A DNA stretch of 64,000 bases from Durusdinium trenchii (GCA_963970005.1 CAXAMN010004091.1:139758-203757); one strand, 5' to 3'; positions 1 to 10,219 are shown, numbered from the stretch's first letter. The notes: a model not told the origin generated them from the letters alone. A program made the numbers and translations.

Positions 1-277
1 TCTCGCAAGCCGCGCAACTCCCTGACACAGAGGAGCGAGGGGGGGCGCTACTGCTTCTGCAGATCCCCCACCCACTCACCCTGGGGGGATGGCGAGGCCG
101 CCAACCCTGGCGCCGGCCAATGATTGGCCTCCCCGACAGGCCACAAGCAGTAGGCTCCCGGCACAGCAGTGCATTACACAAGGAAATGTTCATTACCGTG
201 TTGCGGAAGACGGCACGCAAGAGCATCTACCACCGCCGCGTGCATTTGCGCACCCAAAGAAGTGCCCTGTCCAGTGA
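1..277 (+). pseudogene. gene 0 of copy A, 3' part only (unknown protein)
   Basis: This is the tail of a gene whose start lies outside the window. Its C-terminal residues (ending in HPKKCPVQ) match the end of the intact copy-B gene at 25832-26467. Near positions 3-50 the matching frame is frame 3 (a stretch reading SQAAQLPDT, against SHAARLPDT in copy B). By position 89 the match has moved to frame 2. An indel therefore lies between about 50 and 110, probably in the G-run at 40-46, so this copy is likely broken. The protein family is not recognised. Gene 1 follows on the same strand with a spliced-leader relic between them. Confidence 0.6.
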
Positions 278-355
278 ACCTGAGACGAGACTGATTGCTC
301 CCCTTCCCCACTCTTCCATGGGCCCCCATAATTGTCTCCATTTGTCCCTGCAGAC

Positions 356-368
356 TTTTGGCTCAGAG
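356..368 (+). promoter_or_regulatory. relic spliced-leader sequence upstream of gene 1
   Basis: The sequence TTTTGGCTCAGAG matches the 3' end of the dinoflagellate spliced leader (TTTTGGCTCAAG) except near its last bases. It lies 133 bases before the gene 1 start. It may be a relic of a trans-spliced mRNA that was copied back into DNA, or it may still serve as a trans-splice acceptor. Copy B has the same sequence at the same place (25743-25753). Confidence 0.7.
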
Positions 369-488
369 TGAGAGAAATAGCTTGACAGAATAGCTTGACA
401 GCTCTTCTCTTGTATCACATCAGCCGACTCGACTCTTGACCTAGCCTGCACACATCGGTGTAAAGACAAACTGCAAGTCGAACTAGCC

Positions 489-1302
489 ATGCAGGCGCAT
501 CCAGAACCGTTGTTCCTGGCAGATGATGGTACATATGTTGATGTCACTGATTTTGTTCGTTTTGAACTCGACCATCAGGACATTCGATATGGGGTCTTAG
601 ACCTCATTGTAACCTTCGTCTATCGGGGGAGGAGAGAGCGGTGCTACTTACTTCATTTCTTCCCGGTTGATGCAGTCAAAGAAAACGTACACACTCCTTT
701 CCCCGAATGGACGGAGGGGTTTGAATTTCCGCCAGCACTGCTCAAACTTCGGGCAGTCATTGATGATGCTATTATCCCGCTCTATCATCAGGGACACCAG
801 GGGAGCCACAATCTATGGAACAAAGCGAACTAGGCTTCGCAGGATGATTTTACACATACAGCATCACGAAAGCCACCTCCTCACTGTGCTGGCAGAAGCG
901 GTGAGCGCTAGGCCCATTGCAGAGAACGTAGACCCCTTTGACATCTTTCTGCAGACACGCCCCTTTTCAGCCTCCCTTCCTCGGCGAGTAGGCTTTTGGT
1001 CCACTACCGACAGACAACAACAGCATGTCCTTCGAGTAGACACGCAACTAACTGCGCAACCGCCCCCACAGCGTCACACAGACCGTACGCACCACCAGAT
1101 CGAATCAGCCCTGCATGCAAGAGTGCAAAGTCTGCATGCATTGGTACAGGAAATTGAACAAACAGTGGACTCTTTGCCTCATGATGTGCAGGGTGCGCTA
1201 CTCACTCCCTTGACTGACCTACATACCCAGCTGTGTGGCCTGGTTTACGTAGCATGGTTATTTTCTCTATTACACCCACATGCGGATGACCACGATCAGT
1301 AG
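489..1302 (+). pseudogene. gene 1 of copy A, unknown protein, frameshifted
   Basis: The frame is open from ATG 489 to about 795, giving a protein that starts MQAHPEPLFLADDG. It then continues one frame over to a stop at 1300-1302. Copy B reads through this point with an extra stretch of about 14 bases that copy A lacks, so copy A carries a deletion near 790-800. The intact protein would be about 270 residues: an N-terminal mixed alpha/beta region, then a helical half rich in Leu, His and Gln (motif LRRMILHIQHH, then a heptad-like LHALVQEIEQ). No family was recognised. Both copies in the window are frameshifted, at different sites, so a working copy probably exists elsewhere. Confidence 0.6.
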
Positions 1303-1429
1303 TGACAGGGCCCCTGATATGCCCCTGAAACAATCGTGAGTCTCCTTCCTTTGCAGTATAGGTTGAACAGGTGTCCCCGGCGCTAGGCTAAATACAGTTG
1401 ATCTTTCATGAAAGCACTTTGCTGCAACG

Positions 1430-1442
1430 TTTGGCTCACAGC
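1430..1442 (+). promoter_or_regulatory. relic spliced-leader sequence upstream of gene 2
   Basis: TTTGGCTCACAGC resembles the spliced-leader end TTTTGGCTCAAG and is followed by an AG-rich stretch. It lies 156 bases before the gene 2 ATG. Copy B has TTTGGCTCGCAG at the equivalent place (24656-24663, minus strand). Confidence 0.6.
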
Positions 1443-1472
1443 AGGTCGTAGTGCCCTGCATGCAGGAGTGAG

Positions 1473-1488
1473 GTCAGCCTTAGCTGAC
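1473..1488 (+). repeat. CCTTAG-core hairpin
   Basis: Perfect 6-bp stem GTCAGC/GCTGAC around loop CTTA. It lies between genes 1 and 2. It belongs to a family of hairpins with the same loop and different stems. The copy-B equivalent near 24605 has one stem mismatch. Confidence 0.75.
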
Positions 1489-1532
1489 TTCATTCGTGTT
1501 GCCTTTCGTGTGCTCTCGCCGCCAGGGCACCT

Positions 1533-1548
1533 GCCAACCTTAGTTGGC
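1533..1548 (+). repeat. CCTTAG-core hairpin
   Basis: Perfect 6-bp stem GCCAAC/GTTGGC around CTTA, ending 38 bases before the gene 2 ATG. The copy-B equivalent near 24543 carries one mismatch, so the stem is not strictly maintained. Confidence 0.75.
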
Positions 1549-1585
1549 GGGGGCTATACCTGCATTGTCAAACAGAGAAACTCGA

Positions 1586-4500
1586 ATGTCACATGACCCG
1601 TGGATGGAAGACAGCAATTCACTGGACCTAACGGATACCACAGAGAATAGAGTCCATGCTCCCTTTGTCTTCACACGTGACCATGCAGACTGGTTGACCA
1701 CGGATGGCCAAGCCTGCTTTGCCAGGGGCACGGGGGATAGTGTGGCGCAGTCCCAGAATGAAGCTTATGCAGCACTGACTATGAAAGACACTCTCAGCAG
1801 TCCTTTCGGTCTTGACTCTGCTCGGCCTACACTTGGCCTGACTGACGTTCGTGCGCAGCCATCCAAAAAGGACGAGGGGTATGCTGCTCTCGAAACAGAT
1901 GGAGAGCTGCCTGATACTACTGCCATTATTCAGACTCTCATCTCACACCGAGACCTGATCATGAACAATCACATGATTTACCTAATTGTGGACAATCGAA
2001 CACCTGCTGCTGTCCCATATTGGCCGGCTTTCGCTGCCTGGTGGGCCTCGCGCAGATGTCTGGTGGGTCCCCAAGACGAGAGGACTGACATACTGTGGAT
2101 CTGTGCTGATGCTACTACTGGCCTTCATAAAGTTCCATACTATTGGGCAGGGGTCTTTGTCCTAGAGGCAGCGCGTTTCCTGTACCCTGCACAGCACTTT
2201 GCACTCATTGATAATGACTGTGTGCCAATTACGCTATTTGAGGTGCAAGACCTACTGCAGCTGGCACATCAGCAGCACCGATGGGCTGATCTCATAGGGT
2301 ATGCACGCTCCGAATCTAGCCCTAATGCTGGGATAGGCATGCTGCTTTTTACAGAAGCGCACTTAGAGTATAATGCAGGGATCGGCAATCGCAACAAGCA
2401 CAGTCCGCTGGAACATGACACGTCTGCCCAGACCCTGGCAAAGAGCCTCCAGGCGGGTCGACTTGCTCTCGTTTCAAGAGCCAGATCACCTGTCAATCCG
2501 AGCGACACTGTCATGAGCGGCACCTTGTTTACCCCCTTTGTTGGGATAGCGATGCAGTCCGCCCTTGACCTCTGTATGGTTTGGTCCTTATACGGCCTTT
2601 ACATGTGCAAGCACTTTTGGCCCATGCCTATCCCTAGTCCGGAGGAGTCTAGTCCTGGAAGTCCAATCAAGTGGCCACGGCAATCCCATCCCAGGGCGCT
2701 CACCCCAGAAGGAAGAGAGCGAACCCCCTGGGTTACCAGCTGGGCACGAGCCACTTTCGAACAGGGCATGCTATCAGTGCTCCCGATGCTAACAGGGCCA
2801 TGCACAGTTGCGTCGCTGCCAGGAGAACACCTTTTCCAGGCCAGTGCATTGCCGCGCAACCGAATGCGACCTGCCATATTTCATGCCTTTGGCAAGGCCA
2901 AAATTGGAGCGCAGACAGCTCTACGCGAACTGGAGCAGCAGGGTTGGGAAACGCTGCCGATGGCTATACTCGGTATGCCCAACCTACCCCCTGCATGGAC
3001 CGTTGAGACTTGGAAACCTGTCGGTGGTTGCAAGTTTACAGGCTACTCCTCTGGGGTAACTGGAAACAGCGCATTGCGCTTCTGCCTGTTAGTAAAGTGG
3101 CGAGCAATTCGTAAACAAGCGACAGAGCTCTTTCCGGAACAAAGGCAGGAGGACAGCCTTAGCTGTCTTCCTGCAGAGGACGGAGATGCAGAGGTGGAGT
3201 CAGTCTCCACACCCTCGTCCGACAATTCTGCCAAAAGAGCAGACCGACTCACTAAGGCAATTGAAGGTGACTCGAAGCAGGACAGTCAGGCACCTGATTC
3301 TAGATCATGCACTCCCTGTCCGCAACAGCTATCTCCTTCCCTCTTTGTTCCTTGGAGTCAAGTCGCTAAGCTAAGAGGGGTAGTTGCAGTCCACAAGGAC
3401 ATAGAAGCAAGTCCGTATGAGCAATTGCGAGCTGCGCTGGCACAGCCCAAGTGTCTTGTCCCTGGAGAAAAAGAGCAATTTCTTCAAGCCAATCACGATT
3501 TGTTGTGTCACCTTCGAGGCTCATTCATGCCCTTGGAAGGTATCGCACCGCAAGTTTTCGAAGCCATCTCTCACCATCAGCAGGATGAATTCGTCTGGGT
3601 CACAGTCCTATGGGTGGTCGCCCAACTCAACGAATATTGGATGGGACGCAACTTCCCGCCACTGCCGTCAGTAGTATTCCAAATCAACTGCGGAGGGCTG
3701 GGGGGTGGTGCCCTTGAAGGGGAAGTCCCCCCGCACTTCCATTGCATGTGCCCTCCCGTGGGAGAAAGTCAAGTCTATGGGCCGTCACTCTCCCCGGCAG
3801 ATGTCCTCAACGATCAGGAGTGGGGGGTTGCCTATGGCTGGTCGACCGGAGTGCGTGAAGTTGCCACCCTCTTTGTGCTCATACAGAACCCGCGCCAGAA
3901 ATGGGAAGACCTTGGGTATGGCAAGGCAGCCGTAATTTATCAACGCACGCAACTGGTGCTGAAAGCAGCGAGGCTTCTCCCTGCTCACCGACGGTTGCCG
4001 CACCAAGCCTTCCTCAGTGGCCTGTGGTGGAAACTGCTCTCGTTGCAACCACTACGACTCCTTGCCTACTTGCCAGGGCTGGGGTGTCTGCGACCGGATG
4101 TGCAAGAAGACCCCATTCACTTCACAGTGAATGGTTTCAGTGCAGGAAGCTACACTGGAGCAGTGATTGCCTTAGCAATTCGTTGCCTCTGGCCAGCCAG
4201 TCAGACCACAGCGCGCCTAGGTGCCATTGCAATGCCTAAGAGTGTATTCGCAGCCTTGGTTGCCACTGCAGAACCTGACAAACGCAACTACTATCTTGTC
4301 CATGCTGCTGAAGATTGTCTGTGCGACTGGAAGCCGACAGAGGAGGAGTTTGGTATGTTGCAACAATCCCTGCGCATCACGTATGTAACAGAATCTGCAA
4401 GGTGGATGGGCAAGCATAAACATAGTTACTGGCACTGGCTTCAGTGCCAGCTCCCTGCAGGCCAGGTCAGTCTTACCACGCTAAAACTCACACACCCAGA

Positions 4501-7500
4501 GGTGGTTCCTCGCCGGGACCGAATAGCTGCCCCCATGCGCTTGGCCTCCTGGATTCGCTTTGAAACAGTAATGACCAGCGATGATTGGGAAGGTGCCATT
4601 AGCTTGTTGGTGTCCAACCTCCACCGATCTGACCAAGAATTGCTAGTGCTGCTACAGAGGTGTGTCGCGGGGCAGCAAATTGACTCCATGGAAGAAGCGC
4701 ATGCGCTACTGCTGAAAAACTTTCGGGTTGGCAGAGGTAATCAAAGTGCGTGTGCTCAATGGCTGACAGAAATGGCCCGAGACCTTTTAGCACCAATCCC
4801 ATTCCGGGAGGTGTTTGTCATCCTAGCCCTGTTCCTCCCGCAACTCACATTTGTTGATGAGGCTGCTACAAAGAAAGAGCTGTGGAGCAGTCCCACTGTC
4901 CGCAAGTTTGGCTTAGTTGTGGATGTCACTCCAACAGCCACGGGGTTACAAGGTATGCATGAATATCGTATAGCCTTTCCGGCGTGGTCACAGTCGGCCA
5001 TCTTCTGCCCTGCACACTTCCAAAGCTGTAATTATGAGCAACTTGCTAGCAGCCCCTCAAGCACAGTTCATATGGGTTCACAGGCGGGGAAGGCTTATCG
5101 ACTAGTTCTGGAGGAGCACGGCAAGTGCTATTCAGTCTTAGCACTCTTGCTTGCCTTTGCGACTCCTTCGCGGAAACGCAAAGGGGATGAGGCGCCCAGT
5201 GAAAAGCTACGCCGCTTGAGCAGCCCTAGGCACTGGGACGTCGCCTTAGTGCCGTTCCCGGAAGAGTTTGTGCCGTTGCCCATGTCAGCTGAGACTGGCC
5301 TGGCGTGCTCTGCTCCATGGGCTTTCCCGCCCAGCCTCTGCGTGTTGGAATCTAGAGCAACGCGGATCCGAGTTTTGGCCATCGCTGAAGCAGGTGACAC
5401 CGTCACTGCAGATCATTTCTTGCAAATGGCCAGCTTAGCGGCAGAGCATAAGCCCACTGTGCTGGGAATTCCCGGCCAAGTGCCCATTCCGTATCAGTTA
5501 GAGAGCACAGTAGTCCTACTGCAGAGTCTGCATGCCCTCTTCCAGCTGCTGACCTCTGGCAGCGCAATGCAACACTGTCCCCAAGCCGCCAGCTTCGCTG
5601 TGGCACTAGGCACCGCCGCCCGACATGACAACGGGCACATAGTGTCGATGGCTGCCAGCCTCGCGATTGCTCTCCGATCTGGCAGATCTACCCTTGCAGT
5701 AGCGGGAGTCTTTGGTGCAGGCAAGACCCGATCCCTGACCTTTCTACTCGCCTGGCTGGCTCTTACCACGCACCTTAAGATCGCAGTAGTACACAAGGAG
5801 AATCCGGCAGGCCGGGCAATCACCAAGTTACTCACAGCCTTTGACCTTGGACCAGATCACCAGAGATACTTCGTACGGCCAGTCAGCAGAGAAGAGGCAG
5901 AAACCAACATAGCCTGCACTGACTATGACTTGAGGGCAAGCGACGCGGCGTCATACATCCCTGGCTGCCATGTAGTAATTGTCACAACTGGACTCGTCTG
6001 GGATCAGAAAGGGCAGACTCATTCAACGCTCAACACCCATATGGAAAATGTAGACCTACTTATCAGTGAAGAGGCACAGCAGGATATGGACCTCAAATCT
6101 GCATTTGCGCCAACAGTCCCCCGACAGCCCTTCTTTCGTCTGCTGCTGGGTGACCCCAAGCAGAGCCCAGGTGGAGTGGCCGATGGACAGAGAGCTCATC
6201 GCACACTCCTACTCAAAGCACCCCTTGGGCTACGAGCCCCCACTACCTGGTACATGCCGCATGAAATACCAGGGGTCTGCCACATGCTCCTCCGGCACAG
6301 TCGAGGCTTTGGCCTTGGCGACCTAGAAGAAACGGCTAAAGTAGTGGGTCACAGGCCACTAGGGAGCAGCTGGTTTCGCCCGGAGAAGGTCAAAGCCACA
6401 TCTCCTTTCGCCTGTCAGCTACAGTCCATCTACAAAGATCTCTCCAGAGTGGACCTGGACCTCCCGGAAGGACTGCTGGTAGGTCTAGGATATGCAGCCA
6501 CCAGCCCAGACAGCCCACTCGACTTCCGCCAGGCGCAAACTGCGGCTGAGAGATCGGGAGTCGCAAACCCACACTGCTGGAGTTTAATGTTGCCGACGAG
6601 TGCAAGGGTTGCCCAGGAAGTGTATGAGCCGTTGATAGGTATTCAGTATCCCATGTTGTGCAGCCGAATGGGAGACACCTGGCAAATAGGTACCACCTCC
6701 ATTCGAGAGGATCACAAGATTGCCTCAGGCTTACGATTCATCCACTGGTGCCATGCATCGCCCAATGTGCAAGCAAAACAAAATCCCAAAAATGACCCCA
6801 CAGTTCGGGTGTATCAGCATATTGAAGACCAACTTACCAGAGCAGGCTCTGAAGCTGATGACATCTTGGCCCTCACAACCACCCGAGAGGGGGCCACGAA
6901 CCTACGCAATTATTTCTCCATTGCCGGTAAGAAGGCGAATGCAGAGACTGCAGTCAAGGTAGCAGGCGCCACGGCCAAGCATTGCATCGTCATTCATGGG
7001 GATTCAACCTTTCTCAGTGGCGAAGGACGCAACCTAGACTATGACCAGGAGTGCTTCACACGAGCGAATGTAGCATACAGCCGGGCCACCGACCTTACCA
7101 TCCTGGCATGTCCATTAAATATGCAAGGGATGCCTGGGGCCCTGCAAGTCCTAGCAGCCCTTCTGCATGGTGTCCAGACGATACATACCTATGACAGTAA
7201 CAAAGAGCCCAACATCGTAGGCTCCCTGGACCTTACAGTCACACAAGTTGAGCAGGCCACGACCTTTTTCCAACAGGCGCTCCTGCCTCACCCTATGTGG
7301 TGTGGCCCCCTGCCGGTCTGTCTCGTAGAACACCATCATGGTAAGGTTAGGCGCTTACGCCTCGTCTTAGCCACAATTACGCATCTAACCAAAGCGGAAA
7401 TTAACAGCCTCGTCGAAGGGCCCTACCTGCCTGGTGGCACTGTCTTGCATAACCTCGTCTATGGATATGCAGCAGATGCCTCGATGGAGCCAGAGTGGCT

Positions 7501-10150
7501 GGTCATAACAGATGGGCAGCAGCCAGGACACTGGCGACTCCTCCACAACAGCTCGGGCCCAGGGCGACGATGCAGCGTAGGAAGCTCCCTACGCTATCAA
7601 CCGACGCCGAGCATGCGCGAGCAGCGTAGTGCACAGGATTATGCTTTCGAAGCTCTGCACCGTGTGTACTTCTATGATGCATGGAGAGCGCAGCCGGTCT
7701 TGGATGCCCTAGGCTCTGATCTCATTCTGCCATCGCGACCAGGCCTTTTAGTGCATGGCTGCTACTGGCCTCGGCCAAGTCTGCCGCCAGATGTCCTCTC
7801 TGTCTCTGATCGCGACCCAGACAACGAGGAACATGAAGCTCAAGAAGGACATATGCCATCCTCTCCTGCAGAGACAGATGATGCAATGGCTGAGGAAGCC
7901 ACACAAGACGTCGTCCTGGTCCACAGCTCCCCATCTGAGTCGCCCACTATCCCGAGCACAGAGCAACCAGAGGACGATGATGCCCACATGGAAGATACTG
8001 ATAGTGCCAGCAGCTCTTCCACAGAAGCGGGTGATTGCCTTAGCAATCGTCCTGTTTCTCCTGTTGCACGTCCCGCGCAAGAGGACATGCGGGCGGCAGG
8101 CGATGATGCAAGGAGTGCGACACCCCCACAGAACGTGAACCATCCCAGTGATAGCCCCGGGTCGCACTTCTCTGAGTCCCCAATCAAGCGAAGACCAGGG
8201 CCTAAGGCTCATACTGGGCGAGCGCAACCAAAGAAGTCACGCAAATCACCTGCCTCAACATCCAGGCAACTGCTCGACAGCGTTCCAGAACATGCGCAAC
8301 CGCCGGCCACGCTAAATGATCTAGCCAGTATAAGCGCTCAAAGGCAGGAGACCCCAGCTTACAGAAACCCAGAGACGCCACCTGACTGCCCTGGCTCAGC
8401 GCAAGAGCGCCCACAAGCCATGACAGAAATTGATATTGTCAGTGATCAAGAGCAAGCAGAGCGCGGAGGCACAGCCGCCACTGATCTCCAGCTGGAATCC
8501 GAACAGAGAGCCATGCAGATTTTGTACGACTATCAAAAGGCAGCGGGAACCACCAGAGAAGCTCACGGGCAAAAGGTGCCGCTCCCCTCAATACAGATCT
8601 ACAGCGACCTGCCTAGAGAATGGCCGATGGCGAGGCTTGCTGTCTCCAGCAAGCAAATCAACCGCCTTGTCCGCACGTTCCTCTGGAGGAGAGTGACTGA
8701 ACAAGCTCTCCATGGCTCCTCGTTTATAGACATTCCAGATGAGATCAACCAGGCCTACATCGGCGATCTTCTCCTCATCAGTGAAGCCTTCGCTGCCCCT
8801 CTGTCTAATCTCTTTGCTTTCGTAAGAAATGGGCATCCAGCATGCCCTTTCATTACACAGAAGCAGCTTGCTCTCTATGCAAACCCTCGTTTCTGGCAAT
8901 ATGGCCTCCTAGCTTTCATTGCGAGGTGCTGTTCCTTTGACAATCAACACAGAGATCAGGGTACAGGAGCAGCCCAAACTGGGGAAGGAAAATCGCAGAC
9001 CACAAAAGAAAAAGATGTAGATGCCCTCACCTTCATGCGCACTGTCATCATGTCCTTCGTCAGGGGGATGGAGTATGGAGAACAAACGCTACCTACCAAT
9101 GACCTTTTTGTTTATCTACCAGTCCAGATCCTGCCTGACCTGGTCACAGCCATGGAGCAACAGGGCTTCAAGCCAGCAGAGGTGAAGGGGGGCTCTGGAT
9201 ATCGGCCAAAAGAAGAGGGGGCTGAAGACAACCCATTGATCGTAGTGGGAGTGCACACCAAAGACAGTGTTTATGATCGATACCCCCGCATGCCGACTAC
9301 TTCCTGGGCCGAAAGAGCGTACTCTAGTGGAGCCCTTGACCCGTCTTTGGGACAAGCCTTCGCTTTCCCCTCCCTGTTGCAACTGCGAATGCGCATTGAA
9401 GTCCCCGGGTGGAGAGATCTGGCAGCAGCCAGAAATCCCACAGCTGATCTGCCAGCAGAAGAAGACTCTGCCTCAGACGACACCGGGTCAGAAGAACGGT
9501 CGCCACGACTTGCTCTCCCAGTGCTGGTGGGAATGGCAGAAACGCAGGCAGACGAAGCAGACGAAGCCACAGAGGACGAGGCCATGAACGCTGAACCCAG
9601 CTATGCCTTTGCCAAGGGGTATGGAAGGTTTGGCATAGGCTACACTAGACTAGCAACGGCGCTAGGCAATTTCGAGCAAGGGGACATCGGCGCAGAAAGC
9701 GCAGTGGTAGCGCAATGGCTGACCTCCGGGCTCAGAATTGCCATGTCCCGCACAGGGTGGAATCTGATATCTACCCGTTTCAGCTTGACTAAGGTCCCTA
9801 GTCCTGTCCTCAGTGGGTACTACTGCAAAGGATATCCTCCACTCCGAAGATGGCAGATCGTCCTTACAACCAATATGGCACGATTCACTACTCCGAAGAG
9901 AGATGGGATCAGCTCTGCGGGTGGCTCACTGGGAACCCCACGTTCAGGCTCCAACTCGCGAGCCATAAGCGGGCGCTTAGGGATCACATGGGCTACAGTC
10001 AGGAAACCGCCGATCCAAGTAACAAAGCCCGCCGCACTGACCCCCCCTAAAAAAGCGGGAAGTTCCTCAACAGCAGCAGGGTCTTCCTGGCACAGCAAGC
10101 CTCCCCCCCCGCCTTCGCCCTCAGGGTGGTCCTACGGGTGGTGGCAGTAG
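1586..10150 (+). CDS. gene 2 of copy A: giant protein with GT-A-like, GxSxG and SF1 helicase regions (2854 aa)
   Basis: One uninterrupted frame with no introns. The start is set at ATG 1586 because the copy-B protein begins at the same residues (MSHDPWMED). The open frame extends upstream only from a TTG. Regions in order: a GT-A-like stretch with DND at residues 209-211 inside ALIDNDCVP; a hydrolase-like elbow GFSAG with Ser852; SF1 helicase motifs, namely GAGKT 1377-1381 (Walker A), SEEAQ 1494-1498 (motif II), GDPKQ 1522-1526 (motif III) and NVAYSRAT from about 1828 (motif VI). A Ser/Glu/Pro-rich linker spans about 2070-2285, then comes an unknown C-terminal domain and a Gly/Pro/Trp tail ending GWWQ. 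The helicase looks closest to the UPF1-like SF1 group. The first two assignments rest on short motifs only. Between about 9838 and 10050 the frame is shifted relative to copies B and C and then restored. Confidence 0.85.
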   Translation: MSHDPWMEDSNSLDLTDTTENRVHAPFVFTRDHADWLTTDGQACFARGTGDSVAQSQNEAYAALTMKDTLSSPFGLDSARPTLGLTDVRAQPSKKDEGYAALETDGELPDTTAIIQTLISHRDLIMNNHMIYLIVDNRTPAAVPYWPAFAAWWASRRCLVGPQDERTDILWICADATTGLHKVPYYWAGVFVLEAARFLYPAQHFALIDNDCVPITLFEVQDLLQLAHQQHRWADLIGYARSESSPNAGIGMLLFTEAHLEYNAGIGNRNKHSPLEHDTSAQTLAKSLQAGRLALVSRARSPVNPSDTVMSGTLFTPFVGIAMQSALDLCMVWSLYGLYMCKHFWPMPIPSPEESSPGSPIKWPRQSHPRALTPEGRERTPWVTSWARATFEQGMLSVLPMLTGPCTVASLPGEHLFQASALPRNRMRPAIFHAFGKAKIGAQTALRELEQQGWETLPMAILGMPNLPPAWTVETWKPVGGCKFTGYSSGVTGNSALRFCLLVKWRAIRKQATELFPEQRQEDSLSCLPAEDGDAEVESVSTPSSDNSAKRADRLTKAIEGDSKQDSQAPDSRSCTPCPQQLSPSLFVPWSQVAKLRGVVAVHKDIEASPYEQLRAALAQPKCLVPGEKEQFLQANHDLLCHLRGSFMPLEGIAPQVFEAISHHQQDEFVWVTVLWVVAQLNEYWMGRNFPPLPSVVFQINCGGLGGGALEGEVPPHFHCMCPPVGESQVYGPSLSPADVLNDQEWGVAYGWSTGVREVATLFVLIQNPRQKWEDLGYGKAAVIYQRTQLVLKAARLLPAHRRLPHQAFLSGLWWKLLSLQPLRLLAYLPGLGCLRPDVQEDPIHFTVNGFSAGSYTGAVIALAIRCLWPASQTTARLGAIAMPKSVFAALVATAEPDKRNYYLVHAAEDCLCDWKPTEEEFGMLQQSLRITYVTESARWMGKHKHSYWHWLQCQLPAGQVSLTTLKLTHPEVVPRRDRIAAPMRLASWIRFETVMTSDDWEGAISLLVSNLHRSDQELLVLLQRCVAGQQIDSMEEAHALLLKNFRVGRGNQSACAQWLTEMARDLLAPIPFREVFVILALFLPQLTFVDEAATKKELWSSPTVRKFGLVVDVTPTATGLQGMHEYRIAFPAWSQSAIFCPAHFQSCNYEQLASSPSSTVHMGSQAGKAYRLVLEEHGKCYSVLALLLAFATPSRKRKGDEAPSEKLRRLSSPRHWDVALVPFPEEFVPLPMSAETGLACSAPWAFPPSLCVLESRATRIRVLAIAEAGDTVTADHFLQMASLAAEHKPTVLGIPGQVPIPYQLESTVVLLQSLHALFQLLTSGSAMQHCPQAASFAVALGTAARHDNGHIVSMAASLAIALRSGRSTLAVAGVFGAGKTRSLTFLLAWLALTTHLKIAVVHKENPAGRAITKLLTAFDLGPDHQRYFVRPVSREEAETNIACTDYDLRASDAASYIPGCHVVIVTTGLVWDQKGQTHSTLNTHMENVDLLISEEAQQDMDLKSAFAPTVPRQPFFRLLLGDPKQSPGGVADGQRAHRTLLLKAPLGLRAPTTWYMPHEIPGVCHMLLRHSRGFGLGDLEETAKVVGHRPLGSSWFRPEKVKATSPFACQLQSIYKDLSRVDLDLPEGLLVGLGYAATSPDSPLDFRQAQTAAERSGVANPHCWSLMLPTSARVAQEVYEPLIGIQYPMLCSRMGDTWQIGTTSIREDHKIASGLRFIHWCHASPNVQAKQNPKNDPTVRVYQHIEDQLTRAGSEADDILALTTTREGATNLRNYFSIAGKKANAETAVKVAGATAKHCIVIHGDSTFLSGEGRNLDYDQECFTRANVAYSRATDLTILACPLNMQGMPGALQVLAALLHGVQTIHTYDSNKEPNIVGSLDLTVTQVEQATTFFQQALLPHPMWCGPLPVCLVEHHHGKVRRLRLVLATITHLTKAEINSLVEGPYLPGGTVLHNLVYGYAADASMEPEWLVITDGQQPGHWRLLHNSSGPGRRCSVGSSLRYQPTPSMREQRSAQDYAFEALHRVYFYDAWRAQPVLDALGSDLILPSRPGLLVHGCYWPRPSLPPDVLSVSDRDPDNEEHEAQEGHMPSSPAETDDAMAEEATQDVVLVHSSPSESPTIPSTEQPEDDDAHMEDTDSASSSSTEAGDCLSNRPVSPVARPAQEDMRAAGDDARSATPPQNVNHPSDSPGSHFSESPIKRRPGPKAHTGRAQPKKSRKSPASTSRQLLDSVPEHAQPPATLNDLASISAQRQETPAYRNPETPPDCPGSAQERPQAMTEIDIVSDQEQAERGGTAATDLQLESEQRAMQILYDYQKAAGTTREAHGQKVPLPSIQIYSDLPREWPMARLAVSSKQINRLVRTFLWRRVTEQALHGSSFIDIPDEINQAYIGDLLLISEAFAAPLSNLFAFVRNGHPACPFITQKQLALYANPRFWQYGLLAFIARCCSFDNQHRDQGTGAAQTGEGKSQTTKEKDVDALTFMRTVIMSFVRGMEYGEQTLPTNDLFVYLPVQILPDLVTAMEQQGFKPAEVKGGSGYRPKEEGAEDNPLIVVGVHTKDSVYDRYPRMPTTSWAERAYSSGALDPSLGQAFAFPSLLQLRMRIEVPGWRDLAAARNPTADLPAEEDSASDDTGSEERSPRLALPVLVGMAETQADEADEATEDEAMNAEPSYAFAKGYGRFGIGYTRLATALGNFEQGDIGAESAVVAQWLTSGLRIAMSRTGWNLISTRFSLTKVPSPVLSGYYCKGYPPLRRWQIVLTTNMARFTTPKRDGISSAGGSLGTPRSGSNSRAISGRLGITWATVRKPPIQVTKPAALTPPKKAGSSSTAAGSSWHSKPPPPPSPSGWSYGWWQ
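3152..3167 (+). repeat. CCTTAG-core hairpin inside gene 2
   Basis: Stem GACAGC/GCTGTC around CTTA, in frame and encoding DSLSC. It is preserved in copy B at 22952-22967. Confidence 0.75.
4166..4179 (+). repeat. CCTTAG-core hairpin inside gene 2
   Basis: Stem ATTGC/GCAAT around CTTA, in frame and encoding IALAI next to the GxSxG motif. It is preserved in copy B at 21943-21956. Confidence 0.7.
8033..8048 (+). repeat. CCTTAG-core hairpin inside gene 2
   Basis: Stem GATTGC/GCAATC around CTTA, in the Ser/Glu-rich linker, encoding DCLSN. It is preserved in copy C at 31335-31350. Confidence 0.75.
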
Positions 10151-10219
10151 TGTAGTCCTCATCAGGAGTCTCCCCACACAACAACAGCCTCCGTGTCGCG
10201 CAACCTCCGCCATGAGATG

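Noticed and set aside
3735-3755. HFH in gene 2 as a possible HUH nuclease motif (Helitron-like)
   Set aside because: Only a three-residue match with no convincing catalytic Tyr arrangement, and the helicase is not PIF1-like by its motifs.
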